Assembly (NCBI GenBank): GCA_021201475.1 | Contig: JAJQEV010000118.1 | Span: forward strand, 1 to 64,000 | Length of the DNA stretch: 64,000 bases | Direction of reading: 5' to 3' | Origin: Clostridiales bacterium | Lineage (GTDB): Bacteria; Bacillota; Clostridia; Oscillospirales; Oscillospiraceae | Shown: piece by piece, positions 7,181 through 15,254 of the stretch | Layout of the letters: every line of letters starts with the position of its first letter | Position numbering within the stretch: position 1 is the stretch's first letter | Notes under the pieces: model-generated | Told to the model about the DNA's origin: nothing | Database searches by the model: none | What the model saw: the letters and a program-made list of their open reading frames with translations, nothing else | Translations under genes and position numbers: made by a program

Positions 7181-8146
7181 ATGTCCTTTGTCTATGTTTC
7201 CATGCCCTTCGGAGGCGACCGGCGGGAGAGTCTGGAGGCCGCTCTGCCCGGCGGCGAATTTTTCTACTGCCCTGCGCCGGAACTCGACGTTGCAGCCCTG
7301 ACAAGGGCCGACGTTATCATCGGCAACGTACCCCCGGCGAAGCTGACCCTAGCCCAAAACCTGCGCTTCCTTCAGCTGAACAGCGCAGGCTCCAACGAGT
7401 ATGCCGCCCCCGGCGTGCTGCCGGAGGGCGCGGCGCTGTGCAATGCCAGCGGCGCATACGGCCTCGCCATCTCCGAGCATATTCTGGCGGGGGTGCTGAC
7501 GCTGATGAAGAAGCTCCACCTCTACGCCCGCAATCAGCAGCGCCATGTGTGGCGCAGCGAGGGACAGGTGCGCTCCGTCTTCGGCTCCACATTTCTCATT
7601 GTGGGCGCGGGGGACATTGGCGGCACTTTGGCGGCCAAGGCCAAGGCGCTGGGGGCTTATACCATTGGCATTCGCCGGACGGTGCGCACCTTGCCGGATG
7701 CCCTGGATGAGGGGTACACCATGGACGCATTGGATGAGCTGCTGCCCCGGGCCGATGTAGTGGTTCTCTCCCTGCCCAAGACGCCGGAGACCACCCACCT
7801 GATGAACGCCGCCCGCCTGGCCCGCATGAAGCCAGACGGTATCCTGGTCAACGTGGGCCGGGGGGACTGCGTGGTGACGGACGACCTGACAGCCGCCCTA
7901 CGCGCCGGCAGCATCGGCGGCGCGGTGCTGGACGTCACCAATCCTGAACCGCTGCCGGACGATCACCCTCTGTGGGACTGTGGGAACCTGGTGCTGACCC
8001 CCCACGTTTCCGGCTTCTACCACCTGCCTGCGACGCTGTACAATATCCAGTCCATCGCTATCCGCAACCTGACCGCCTGGGGCAGAGGGGAAGCACTGGA
8101 GAATACGGTGGACTTCTCCACCGGCTATCGAAAGCTGCCAGGATGA
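7181..8146 (+). CDS. D-isomer-specific 2-hydroxyacid dehydrogenase
   Basis: 321-residue NAD(P)-dependent oxidoreductase. The Rossmann motif VGAGDIGG lies near residue 140, the catalytic Arg is in NVGRGD, the Glu in TNPEPLPDDHPLW, and the acid/base His in TPHVSG near residue 275. It interconverts a 2-oxoacid and a D-2-hydroxyacid; the substrate cannot be read from the sequence. The ATG at 7181 follows GGAGG. It stands alone after the thiamine genes; no thiamine link is implied. The sequence 8147-8330 after it shows no gene. Confidence 0.88.
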   Translation: MSFVYVSMPFGGDRRESLEAALPGGEFFYCPAPELDVAALTRADVIIGNVPPAKLTLAQNLRFLQLNSAGSNEYAAPGVLPEGAALCNASGAYGLAISEHILAGVLTLMKKLHLYARNQQRHVWRSEGQVRSVFGSTFLIVGAGDIGGTLAAKAKALGAYTIGIRRTVRTLPDALDEGYTMDALDELLPRADVVVLSLPKTPETTHLMNAARLARMKPDGILVNVGRGDCVVTDDLTAALRAGSIGGAVLDVTNPEPLPDDHPLWDCGNLVLTPHVSGFYHLPATLYNIQSIAIRNLTAWGRGEALENTVDFSTGYRKLPG

Positions 8147-8330
8147 GACTCCATTTTGCAGGCTGCCGTGTGTCTGATGGCATGAGGAGGGAGCGGAGGC
8201 AGGCCGTGAGGCTTGTGATAAGGAAGACTCTGGAAAGCGGAGCGGAAGGCACAGGGTAAAGGTTAAGCGCCCCTTTTTAAGCCTAATTCACGGCATGAGC
8301 GATTCTTTCAATTTACAAATCCACTAAAAA

Positions 8331-8371
8331 GTTAAAAAACAAGCCGTTTTCCATCTGAAAACGGCTTGTTT
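8331..8371 (-). terminator. Terminator of the tRNA-Leu/tRNA-fMet unit
   Basis: A perfect 13-base stem (ACAAGCCGTTTTC) is followed on the minus strand by a T run. It is T-flanked on both strands and could also stop rightward transcripts. Confidence 0.88.
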
Positions 8372-8373
8372 TA

Positions 8374-8449
<76 letters not shown>

Positions 8450-8458
8450 ATATAAATT

Positions 8459-8545
8459 TGGTGCCGGAGACCGGGATCGAACCGGCACGTGATTTCTCAC
8501 GGCAGATTTTAAGTCTGCTGCGTCTGCCAATTCCGCCACTCCGAC
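8459..8545 (-). tRNA. tRNA-Leu (anticodon TAA)
   Basis: 87-base class II tRNA with encoded CCA, anticodon loop CTTAAAA, a long variable arm, and GTTCGAT T-loop. Acceptor GTCGGAG pairs with CTCCGGC. Confidence 0.96.
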
Positions 8546-8570
8546 GTGTCGCACTCTCAAGCGCCTGATT

Positions 8571-8599
8571 ATAATAGCACACCGGCCTCCGTTTGTCAA
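8571..8599 (-). promoter_or_regulatory. Promoter of the tRNA-Leu/tRNA-fMet unit
   Basis: Minus-strand TTGACA (8594-8599) and TATTAT (8571-8576) with a 17-base spacer. Confidence 0.85.
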
Positions 8600-8710
8600 G
8601 GGTTAATTTTCTTTTTTTCCGGGAACTGCGCAGCGCCGCCTACACCGGACGCGGCGGGACTTTGCAGCGGGAGCGCTCTTTTCACCCGGCGCTCCCGCTG
8701 CGTTGGCGGT

Positions 8711-9406
8711 TCAGCCCCCGGTGGTCAGCGCTGCCAGTTCCTCCAGCACCAGCAGGAGGCAGGAGAGAAAGTCCGTTTTTCTCCCCTCGCTGACCGTCAC
8801 CAGGGCGTCCTCCGGCACCCCATCCACCTGCACCTGGTAGTATTGGGCGGAGGTCAGGCCGTCGATGCAGGTCTCTGCGGTGCTGACCCCGTCAAAGGCA
8901 TACTCCCGGATGGCGGAGCCGTCGGTGTAGAGGTAAATCACCCCGTCCTCCTCGTCCCCGCAGTCTACGGTGACGACGATTTGGGCGTAGTTGGTAAAGA
9001 GGGTGTACGTCCCCACCTCCCCGGCGGTGGTGGTCAGATCCTCCTCCGTCAGGTTCCAGATGCCCTCCTCCAGTTCGTACACCAGCGGGCGGCGCTGGTA
9101 GACCATGGTGTGCAGCGTCAGCGCCAGTACCGTCCCCAGGGCGGCCAGCACCAGGACGGCGGCCACCGCCGCCACCGTCCGCCTGACCTTGTGGCGGCGC
9201 ACCTTGGCGGCGTAGGTGCGGAGGGCGGCGGTTTCTCCGTCATCGGCGGGGGGCTCCGCAATGGGATGGCCCATCCGCTGACAGCAGGCGCGGCAGCCGG
9301 CGCACTGGGCCAGATGCTCCTCCACGGCGGCCCTGGTGTCCTGGGAGCAGTCCCCCTCCACATAGGCGGGCAGCAGGTCCCGAATCAGGTCACAGCTTAA
9401 CTTCAC
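8711..9406 (-). CDS. Membrane-anchored anti-sigma factor (zf-HC2 type)
   Basis: 231-residue protein. Residues ~1-50 form a ZAS zinc-binding anti-sigma domain with the pattern H-x3-C-x2-C (EEHLAQCAGCRAC). A charged linker (KVRRHKVRR) leads to one membrane segment around residues 85-107 (VAAVAAVLVLAALGTVLAL). The rest (~120 residues) is extracytoplasmic and of unknown fold, possibly the sensor part. It starts at GTG 9406, whose codon overlaps the stop of the sigma gene as GTGA and is preceded by GAGGAGG. It should hold the upstream sigma factor inactive at the membrane until an envelope signal arrives. No site-1 protease is encoded next to it. Confidence 0.85.
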   Translation of the reverse strand: MKLSCDLIRDLLPAYVEGDCSQDTRAAVEEHLAQCAGCRACCQRMGHPIAEPPADDGETAALRTYAAKVRRHKVRRTVAAVAAVLVLAALGTVLALTLHTMVYQRRPLVYELEEGIWNLTEEDLTTTAGEVGTYTLFTNYAQIVVTVDCGDEEDGVIYLYTDGSAIREYAFDGVSTAETCIDGLTSAQYYQVQVDGVPEDALVTVSEGRKTDFLSCLLLVLEELAALTTGG

Positions 9407-9888
9407 AGCGATTCCTCCTCGTCTAACAGTGTCAGCAGCTTGTTCTTGCCGCGATAGAAGGTCATCTTCGCCCAGGACTCCGACTTGCCGAAAATCGCCC
9501 CGATGTCGGCAAATTTCAGTTCCCCGAACACCCGCAGGGTGAACACCTCCCGAAACGGCTCCGGCAGGCGGTGAAGGGCCTGGTGGATACGCATGGCGCT
9601 GTCGTGGTCTTCCACGCCGGAGAGGGGGTCGCGTTCCTCCGGAAAATCCTCCGGTAGGTCGGCAAGCCGCCCGGCACGCCGCTGCTCCGTCCGCCACACG
9701 TTTTTCGCAATGGAAAAGAGCCAGGTGTCCACCGAGCTGCGGCCCTGGAACCGGTCAATGTGGAGATAGGCCCTGTAAAAGGTCTCGGCGGTCAGTTCCT
9801 CCGCCCGCTCCGGACTGCCCGTCAGGGAGAGCAGGTAGCGATAGACCTTGCCGGAGCTGTTGCGATAAAGGGCTTCAAAGGCGTCCAT
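9403..9888 (-). CDS. ECF-type RNA polymerase sigma factor
   Basis: 161-residue sigma-70 family protein with only regions 2 and 4. Region 2: EALYRNSSGKVYRYLLSLTG, then AEELTAETFYRAY and the W-L-F-x-I-A-K-N motif (DTWLFSIAKN). Region 4: LPEPFREVFTLRVFGEL, then the helix-turn-helix around FADIGAIFGKSESWAKM. Followed by its anti-sigma gene with a four-base overlap. A promoter-like TGTGAC...CGTCTA pair upstream (9923-9950) looks like an ECF autoregulatory site. Its target stress cannot be told. Confidence 0.92.
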   Translation of the reverse strand: MDAFEALYRNSSGKVYRYLLSLTGSPERAEELTAETFYRAYLHIDRFQGRSSVDTWLFSIAKNVWRTEQRRAGRLADLPEDFPEERDPLSGVEDHDSAMRIHQALHRLPEPFREVFTLRVFGELKFADIGAIFGKSESWAKMTFYRGKNKLLTLLDEEESL

Positions 9889-9922
9889 GGGGTTCCCTCC
9901 CTTCTGTCTGTCGGCTATTGGT

Positions 9923-9950
9923 TAGACGGGGAAACGCCGGAAAAGTCACA
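9923..9950 (-). promoter_or_regulatory. Candidate ECF-dependent autoregulatory promoter
   Basis: Minus strand TGTGAC (9945-9950), 16 bases, then CGTCTA (9923-9928). The CGTC -10 core and -AC -35 core are typical of ECF promoters, 35-60 bases before the sigma gene. Confidence 0.5.
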
Positions 9951-9986
9951 GGTATTGCAGAAAAAATTTCACAGGCAATTCCGCCA

Positions 9987-10020
9987 TAAAAAACAGGCCC
10001 CCGCAGGGGCCTGCTTTTTA
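9987..10020 (-). terminator. Terminator of the MBL-hydrolase gene
   Basis: CAGGCCCC and GGGGCCTG arms flanked by A and T runs, so it works in both directions; it lies just after the stop at 10040 on the minus strand. Confidence 0.8.
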
Positions 10021-10039
10021 TGGCAATCGAAGGAAGCCG

Positions 10040-10843
10040 TCAGAGGGTGATACGCTCCAAATCCTCCGGCACCCAGATATTCCCGTGATACACACTTCCC
10101 GCCTCGGCGGTGAACCGTTCCCGGCGGTCCGCCCCGTAGTCCCGGGTGTGGTAGAGTACCAGGTTCTTCGCGTGCAGCGAGGCGGCGTTGCGCCCTGCGT
10201 CCAGGGCGGTGGCGTGGCTGATGCGGTAGGGGTGGTACCGCTCCCGGTCTTCGTACAGGCAGAAGGCTTCGCTGAGCAGCCAGTCCGCCCCCGTCGCATA
10301 GGGGCGGCAGTCCTCCTGGAAGGGCTCGTCCCCCAGGGTGACGACGCTGGTACCGTCCGGCAGCAGCGCCCGGAAGCCGAACTGCTTCAGCTTGACGGAG
10401 TGAATGTCAAAGGCGGTCAGGGTCAGCCCCGCTACCTCCGCCGTCTCCCCGTCCTCCACGGGACACAGGAGGATGCGGCTGCCGAACAGGCCGTAGACCG
10501 GCCCGCTGAGGGCGGTGCGGCAGATGGTGTCCACCAGGCCGCACAGCTCCCTGTGGGCCAGCACCCGGAGCGTCCCCTCATAGCCGCCCCGCTGCATCTG
10601 CTGCCCGATGGCCCGCAGCACCCAGATAGCCCCCAGCAGATGGTCGGTGTGGCCGTGGGTCAGGAAGAGGACGCGGATGCGGTTCAGGTCGTAGTCCAGC
10701 CTGTGGAGGCGCTTCATCGTTTCCAGCCCGCCGCCGCCGTCCACCAGGAGGGACGCCTCGGGCTGCTCCAGCAGCCAGCAGGTGTTGTAGCGCAGCATGG
10801 GCATGGCGTCGCCGGTGCCTAGAAAGAGGATAGAGGTTGACAT
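10040..10843 (-). CDS. MBL-fold metallo-hydrolase (RNase Z-like)
   Basis: 267-residue cytoplasmic metallo-beta-lactamase-fold protein. It begins SILFLGTGDAMP, typical of the RNase Z/ElaC-like group, and carries the metal motif THGHTDH (H-x-H-x-D-H). Later ligands are probably the Asp of VTLGDEP and the His in LVLYHTRDY; an intervening SEAF segment corresponds to the second-metal region. A flexible exosite arm is not obvious, so a role in tRNA 3' processing is not supported over another phosphodiesterase activity. Own terminator; no operon partner. Confidence 0.8.
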   Translation of the reverse strand: MSTSILFLGTGDAMPMLRYNTCWLLEQPEASLLVDGGGGLETMKRLHRLDYDLNRIRVLFLTHGHTDHLLGAIWVLRAIGQQMQRGGYEGTLRVLAHRELCGLVDTICRTALSGPVYGLFGSRILLCPVEDGETAEVAGLTLTAFDIHSVKLKQFGFRALLPDGTSVVTLGDEPFQEDCRPYATGADWLLSEAFCLYEDRERYHPYRISHATALDAGRNAASLHAKNLVLYHTRDYGADRRERFTAEAGSVYHGNIWVPEDLERITL

Positions 10844-10876
10844 GGGGTGCTCCTTTATTACATATATACTAGGACA

Positions 10877-11965
10877 TTACGGTTTGTCTTTTTTGAGCGC
10901 ATGATATACGATTATAACCTCTGCATCGGGTCTGAATTCATCTGATGAGCTGAAAGAGGAGTCGCCGGCTATAGAGATTGATTTAACGTCCCCCTCCGTG
11001 CTGAACCATCCTGTTACAATGTCGTAGGCTGCCTCCACATGAATGTTGATGTATCCAGCGTCCTCAAAGGCTCTTGCGACATCTAAATAGTTCGTGCCCT
11101 TAGCATCTTTTGCACTGAGCGGCGGACTACAAAGGGCGATTGTATGATACACAATAGTAATTGGAAAAAACGAAGGATACACTTTGGTGTTTTTAAAAGA
11201 CATTCCAAAGGCTAGCTTTATTTCTGCAACCTGGTATTCATTTTCTATATTCGAGATGGAAAGGTCGGACACTTCTTCCGTATGCACATTTGAGAACCCT
11301 AATTGTTTGAGTTCGTCAACAACTTCAAGATATGTGCTTTCTTGCCATTCATAGCGCAAAGAACCGAACGGGATTGACTGCTGGCTAGTTAAGATACATG
11401 CAGCCAAGAAAAAAAGTACCATCAGTAAAATAATCCGAATCCCTTTTTTATGCTCTTTTCTCCAGGCGATACGTTTTTCTTTCCTAACGGCACGGGCTTC
11501 TTTCCTTGCTATTTCTGCTTCTCTTTGTTTCTGACGCTTTGCTTCAAATTTTCGTTCAATTACGGTGACGACAGCTTCTCCGAGAGCATTGCCTAGCGCT
11601 GTACCCAGCGCTTCTCCGAAAGTTCTACTATGGGCAGACTGTGCTTGATTGACAATTTCATCCTCATTAATGTCATTTATATAACCGCATTCATCGCACA
11701 CCCATGTACCACAGCAGTCGGTGAATCCGGTTTGTGTATTTAGGAAGGCACCACAGCCATCGCAGAACCAAGCAACGCCTTTATACAAATCACCATCGTA
11801 GACATCATCTCCAGTCAAAACTTCGCCGCATTCTGTGCATGTCCATACCCCTTTGGAGGGGTCAAACCCTTCTTGACAGTTTAGCGTTGCCCCGCATCTT
11901 GTGCAATAATATTCTGTCGTAAGTACCACCGCCTTCCAGCAGCTGTGATGATTCAATAGCCGCAA
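10877..11965 (-). CDS. Double zinc-ribbon membrane protein with PASTA-like C-terminal repeats
   Basis: Up to 362 residues. The N-terminus holds two zinc ribbons with pairs CTRC, CTEC, CDGC and CDEC. A positively charged helical stretch (KRQKQREAEIARKEARAVRK) precedes one membrane helix (IRIILLMVLFFLAACIL). Outside lie two related ~70-residue units, each opening with a YLEVVDELKQLGF / YLDVARAFEDAGY motif and closing with ITIVYHT / VIIVYHA, like PASTA domains. The gene is clearly more AT-rich than its neighbours, which suggests transfer. The start is unsure: TTG at 11965 or GTG at 11929; neither has a well-spaced ribosome site. Function unknown; envelope sensing is a guess. Confidence 0.65.
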   Translation of the reverse strand: MRLLNHHSCWKAVVLTTEYYCTRCGATLNCQEGFDPSKGVWTCTECGEVLTGDDVYDGDLYKGVAWFCDGCGAFLNTQTGFTDCCGTWVCDECGYINDINEDEIVNQAQSAHSRTFGEALGTALGNALGEAVVTVIERKFEAKRQKQREAEIARKEARAVRKEKRIAWRKEHKKGIRIILLMVLFFLAACILTSQQSIPFGSLRYEWQESTYLEVVDELKQLGFSNVHTEEVSDLSISNIENEYQVAEIKLAFGMSFKNTKVYPSFFPITIVYHTIALCSPPLSAKDAKGTNYLDVARAFEDAGYINIHVEAAYDIVTGWFSTEGDVKSISIAGDSSFSSSDEFRPDAEVIIVYHALKKDKP

Positions 11966-12059
11966 TAATCAACTCTGCAACTATCATACTCCAGAACATC
12001 TCAAAAAGCAATAACAACCTTAAAACTTTTAAAGGAATTCCCGCGCACAGAATGCCTCA

Positions 12060-12092
12060 AACAAAACCCCCGCCGGTCACCCGGCGGGGGTT
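12060..12092 (-). terminator. Terminator of the regulator/small-protein unit
   Basis: AACCCCCGCCG and CGGCGGGGGTT arms, then TTTTGTTT on the minus strand. Confidence 0.85.
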
Positions 12093-12102
12093 CCATCTGC
12101 AC

Positions 12103-12396
12103 TCAATAGGCCAGCGCGCTTCCATCCTCCATCACGCCCACCCAGCTCAGGCGGCTCTTGATGGTGTACCTGGGCGCTTCATAGGTGGGCGCGGTGCCCT
12201 TTCCGCCCTCCCGGCGGAACCAGCGGCCGTGGATGCCGGTTTCCACCTGGATTTTGGCCGGGGCGTCCCCCTCCATCCGCCCGGGGTACAGCTCCGCCGC
12301 GGCGGCCTCCAGGGCAGACTGCTCCGCACTGCCCGCCTTTTCGTAAATGGCGATCAGCTCCTCACAGGTGTAGCCCCTGGCTTCTTCTGCTTCCAT
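12103..12396 (-). CDS. Small hypothetical protein
   Basis: 97-residue acidic soluble protein with no recognised family. The N-terminal half is helical in pattern (EEARGYTCEELIAIYEKAG) and the C-terminal half has basic and aromatic residues (GRWFRREGGKG). The ATG lies four bases after the stop of the 54-residue membrane protein gene, so both are likely co-translated. Followed by a terminator. Confidence 0.6.
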   Translation of the reverse strand: MEAEEARGYTCEELIAIYEKAGSAEQSALEAAAAELYPGRMEGDAPAKIQVETGIHGRWFRREGGKGTAPTYEAPRYTIKSRLSWVGVMEDGSALAY

Positions 12397-12400
12397 GGCG

Positions 12401-12565
12401 TCACCACCAGGGCAGGTCGATGGGTACCCCGCCGTTTAGCACGGTGAGGACAATCAGAACCAGAACGGCAATGATGATGACGCGGGTCATTTTTCTGGCG
12501 ATGCCCAGCACCAGGGAGACGATGCAGAGGCCAATCAGCAGGTTCGTCAAATCAGTCGTAGTCAT
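12401..12565 (-). CDS. 54-residue single-span membrane protein
   Basis: Short frame beginning MTTTDLTNLLIGLCIVS and ending PIDLPWW. Two hydrophobic stretches (LLIGLCIVSLVLGI and VIIIAVLVLIVLTVL) are joined by RKMTR, so it may span the membrane twice. AAAGGA lies 11 bases before the ATG. It sits between the response-regulator gene and the 97-residue gene on the same strand with close spacing, which supports a real gene. Function unknown. Confidence 0.55.
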   Translation of the reverse strand: MTTTDLTNLLIGLCIVSLVLGIARKMTRVIIIAVLVLIVLTVLNGGVPIDLPWW

Positions 12566-12617
12566 AACGGTTTGGGTTCCTTTCTAATTAAAGTGTGCGA
12601 ATCTCCAGGGGCGGCGG

Positions 12618-13307
12618 TCACTCCCGGATGACGTAGCCCACGCCCCGCACCGTCTCAATGAGCTGCAGGCCGTAGACATGGTCGATTTTATTGCGGAGGA
12701 AGCGGATGTAGACATCCACCGTGTTGGTTTCCCCCGCGTAGTCGTAGCCCCAGACGGTGGTCAGCAGGGTGCTGCGAGACAGGACGGTGCCCTTGTGCTC
12801 CATCAGGCAGCGGAGCAGGTCGAACTCCCGGCGGGTCAGCTCCACCTCCTGCCCGTTCACCTCGACCCGACGGCGGGAGCGCTCAAGGGTCACCGGCCCG
12901 GAGGTCAGCAGGTCCCCCGTCTCCTCGCCCTGCTCCAGGGGGAAGGGGGTGCGCAGGGCGCAGCGGATACGGGCCAGCAGCTCCTCGATGGCGAAGGGCT
13001 TGGTGATGTAATCATTGGCCCCGGCGTCCAGCCCGGCCACCTTGTCCGCCACGTTGTCCCGGGCGGTCAGCAGGATGACGGGCATGTTCTGCCCGTCTCT
13101 GCGCAGGCGGCGCAGCACCTCGATGCCGGACAGCTGGGGCAGCATGATGTCCAGCAGCAGCAGGTCGGGCTTCTGGGTCAGGGCCAGTTCCAGTCCCTCC
13201 CGGCCATCCGGGGCCAGGGTGACGTCATAGCCCTCGTAGCACAGCTCCAGCTCCAGCATACGGGCCAGCTGCGCCTCATCCTCTACAATTAAAATCCGTT
13301 CTGCCAT
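12618..13307 (-). CDS. OmpR/PhoB-family response regulator (orphan)
   Basis: 229-residue two-domain regulator. The receiver (residues ~1-120) has the acidic pair in VEDEAQ, phospho-acceptor Asp in LLLLDIMLP, Thr in ILLTAR and Lys in ITKPF. The C-terminal winged helix shows LTRREFDLLRCLMEHKG and VDVYIRFLRNKI with VRGVGYVIRE at the end. The start at 13307 follows GAGGCAA. No sensor kinase gene is adjacent: the neighbours are malic enzyme upstream and two tiny genes downstream, so its partner must be elsewhere. Confidence 0.92.
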   Translation of the reverse strand: MAERILIVEDEAQLARMLELELCYEGYDVTLAPDGREGLELALTQKPDLLLLDIMLPQLSGIEVLRRLRRDGQNMPVILLTARDNVADKVAGLDAGANDYITKPFAIEELLARIRCALRTPFPLEQGEETGDLLTSGPVTLERSRRRVEVNGQEVELTRREFDLLRCLMEHKGTVLSRSTLLTTVWGYDYAGETNTVDVYIRFLRNKIDHVYGLQLIETVRGVGYVIRE

Positions 13308-13365
13308 GGGGTTGCCTCGATTTCTCTCTCCACACGGGCGCGCCCAGGGGCGGCCCCTTTCTTCA

Positions 13366-14538
13366 TTACAGCCGGGCCACGCCGGTCTGCCGGGCGGCCT
13401 CCGCCACGGCGGAGGCCACGGCGGGCCGCACCCGCTCGTCAAAGGCGTAGGGCAGGATGTACTCCGCGTTCAGCTCCTCCTCTGACACCAGGGAGGCCAG
13501 AGCGTTGGCGGCGGCGATTTTCATGGTGTCGTTGATGTCGCTGGCCCGCACGTCAAACGCACCCCGGAAGATGCCGGGGAAGGCCAGCACGTTGTTGATC
13601 TGATTGGGGAAGTCGCTGCGGCCGGTACCCACCACGGCGGCCCCCGCCTCCTTGGCCAGGTCGGGCATGATTTCCGGCGTGGGGTTGGCCATGGGGAAGA
13701 GAATGGCGTTGGGGGCCATGCGGCCCACCATCTCCGGCGTCACCATCCCCGGCGCGGAGACCCCGATGAACACGTCAGCCCCCTCCAGCACCTCGGCCAG
13801 GCTGCCGCTGCGTTTGGAGCGGTTGGTGATGGCGGCGATCTCGGCCTTCGCGTCGTTCAGACCCTCCCGCCCCTCGTAAATCGCGCCCTTCCGGTCGCAC
13901 ATAATGACATCGCTGAGACCCCGGGCAATCAGCAGCTTGATGATGGCGATGCCCGCCGCACCGGCTCCGCAGGTGACGACACGGATGTCCTCCATCCGCT
14001 TGCCCACCAGCTTCAGGGCGTTGGTCAGCGCCGCCAGCACCACCACGGCGGTACCGTGCTGGTCGTCATGGAACACGGGGATGGAGCAGCGCTCCTTCAG
14101 CTTCCGCTCGATCTCAAAGCAGCGGGGGGCGGAGATGTCCTCCAGGTTGATGCCGCCGAAGGAGCCCTCCAGCATGGCCACTGTGTCCACAATGGTGTCC
14201 ACATCCTTGCTCTTGACACACAGGGGGACGGCGTCCACCCCGCCGAAGGCCTTAAAGAGGACGCACTTGCCCTCCATCACCGGCATACCGGCCTCCGGGC
14301 CGATGTCCCCCAGGCCCAGCACGGCGCTGCCGTCCGTCACCACGGCCACGGTGTTCCAGCGGCCGGTCAGGTCGTAGCTCTTGGCGGGGTCCTTCTGAAT
14401 CTCCAGGCAGGGCTGGGCCACGCCGGGGGTGTAGGCCAGGGACAGGGCCTCCTTGTCCTTGACCGCCATTTTGGGCACGGTCTCCAGCTTGCCGTGCCAT
14501 TCGTAATGCTTTTTCAGGGATTCCTCTGCATAATTCAT
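13366..14538 (-). CDS. NAD(P)-dependent malic enzyme
   Basis: 390-residue enzyme of the short bacterial type, decarboxylating malate to pyruvate. Motifs: LAYTPGVAQPCLEI, DGSAVLGLGDIGPEAGMPVMEGK, metal-site segment PVFHDDQHGTA, and the NAD(P) fold GAGAAGIAI. The C-terminal part contains DFPNQINNVLAFPGIFRGA. Length is typical for the form lacking a phosphotransacetylase domain. Promoter TTGTCA-17-TATAAT at 14577-14605. It ends 58 bases before the response-regulator start; no functional link is evident. Confidence 0.95.
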   Translation of the reverse strand: MNYAEESLKKHYEWHGKLETVPKMAVKDKEALSLAYTPGVAQPCLEIQKDPAKSYDLTGRWNTVAVVTDGSAVLGLGDIGPEAGMPVMEGKCVLFKAFGGVDAVPLCVKSKDVDTIVDTVAMLEGSFGGINLEDISAPRCFEIERKLKERCSIPVFHDDQHGTAVVVLAALTNALKLVGKRMEDIRVVTCGAGAAGIAIIKLLIARGLSDVIMCDRKGAIYEGREGLNDAKAEIAAITNRSKRSGSLAEVLEGADVFIGVSAPGMVTPEMVGRMAPNAILFPMANPTPEIMPDLAKEAGAAVVGTGRSDFPNQINNVLAFPGIFRGAFDVRASDINDTMKIAAANALASLVSEEELNAEYILPYAFDERVRPAVASAVAEAARQTGVARL

Positions 14539-14576
14539 GGTGTATCCGACTCCTTCCCGTTTTTTCCAACAAGGTC

Positions 14577-14605
14577 ATTATACTCCGACCCTGCCGGTTT
14601 GACAA
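14577..14605 (-). promoter_or_regulatory. Promoter of the malic enzyme gene
   Basis: Minus-strand TTGTCA (14600-14605) and TATAAT (14577-14582), spacer 17. Confidence 0.8.
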
Positions 14606-14686
14606 GCGGGCTTTTCTCATCCCCACGGAAATCCATTTTGCAGCCTTTTGCAGTCCATGAGAAAACCGGTTTTCAGCGGAAAGTAA

Positions 14687-14715
14687 TTGCTATTTCAGCG
14701 CGAACGTGCTATGAT
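14687..14715 (+). promoter_or_regulatory. Promoter of the 140-residue hypothetical gene
   Basis: TTGCTA (14687-14692) and TATGAT (14710-14715), spacer 17, about 50 bases before the start codon. Confidence 0.7.
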
Positions 14716-14764
14716 AATTCTGTCGGCGGTCCCCGAAGGGAAGAAACCGGCAGGAGGAAGCTAT

Positions 14765-15187
14765 ATGCTCAGCAAGGAAGAGATCATCGCAACCAGGGAA
14801 TGGCAGGCGCTGAACCGTATCTGGAAGACCATGACCGCCGCCCAGCGGTCCACCGTTCAGGAGGAGTTCCGGTGCCTGACCGACTTCGTGAAGGAAAACG
14901 TGGGTAAGGACCCGGCGACCTCCTATTTGGAGGGCCTTTCCCCGGAGGCCCGGAAGTTTTTGCTGGACGAGGCAAAGGCCGGGGAACCGAACCTGTACCA
15001 CAGCCTGATGAGCGTCATCGGGGGCAGCCTCTTTGAGAAGCAGGAGGATGTGCTGGCCTACTATCTGTTAAAATACGGCAAGTCCCGCCCCTATCTGTCG
15101 GAGCATCTGCCGCTGGTGGAGGAGATTCTCTCCCTGTGCTGGAAGCGGCAGCTTGAGCAGGGCTTCCGCCCCGGAGAGGGTTTCTGA
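14765..15187 (+). CDS. Hypothetical soluble protein, 140 residues
   Basis: Unrecognised, mainly helical cytoplasmic protein: MLSKEEIIATREWQALNRIW at the start and LVEEILSLCWKRQLEQGF near the end, without Cys motifs or membrane segments. AGGAGG lies eight bases before the ATG at 14765, and it has both its own promoter and a strong terminator, so it is a monocistronic real gene. It is divergent from malic enzyme and convergent with murI. No function can be offered. Confidence 0.75.
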   Translation: MLSKEEIIATREWQALNRIWKTMTAAQRSTVQEEFRCLTDFVKENVGKDPATSYLEGLSPEARKFLLDEAKAGEPNLYHSLMSVIGGSLFEKQEDVLAYYLLKYGKSRPYLSEHLPLVEEILSLCWKRQLEQGFRPGEGF

Positions 15188-15194
15188 ATCAATA

Positions 15195-15247
15195 CAGCTG
15201 CGGCGTCCGGCGATTCGTTCGCGCCGGGACGCCGCAGCTGCGTTTTT
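15195..15247 (+). terminator. Terminator between the hypothetical gene and murI
   Basis: AGCTGCGGCGTCC arm pairs with GGACGCCGCAGCT around an AT-rich loop, followed by GCGTTTTTCC. Confidence 0.85.
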
Positions 15248-15254
15248 CCTGTCG

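Noticed and set aside
8663-8703. Terminator after the anti-sigma gene
   Set aside because: A long GCAGCGGGAGCGC stem exists but no T run follows on either strand, so I did not list it as a terminator.
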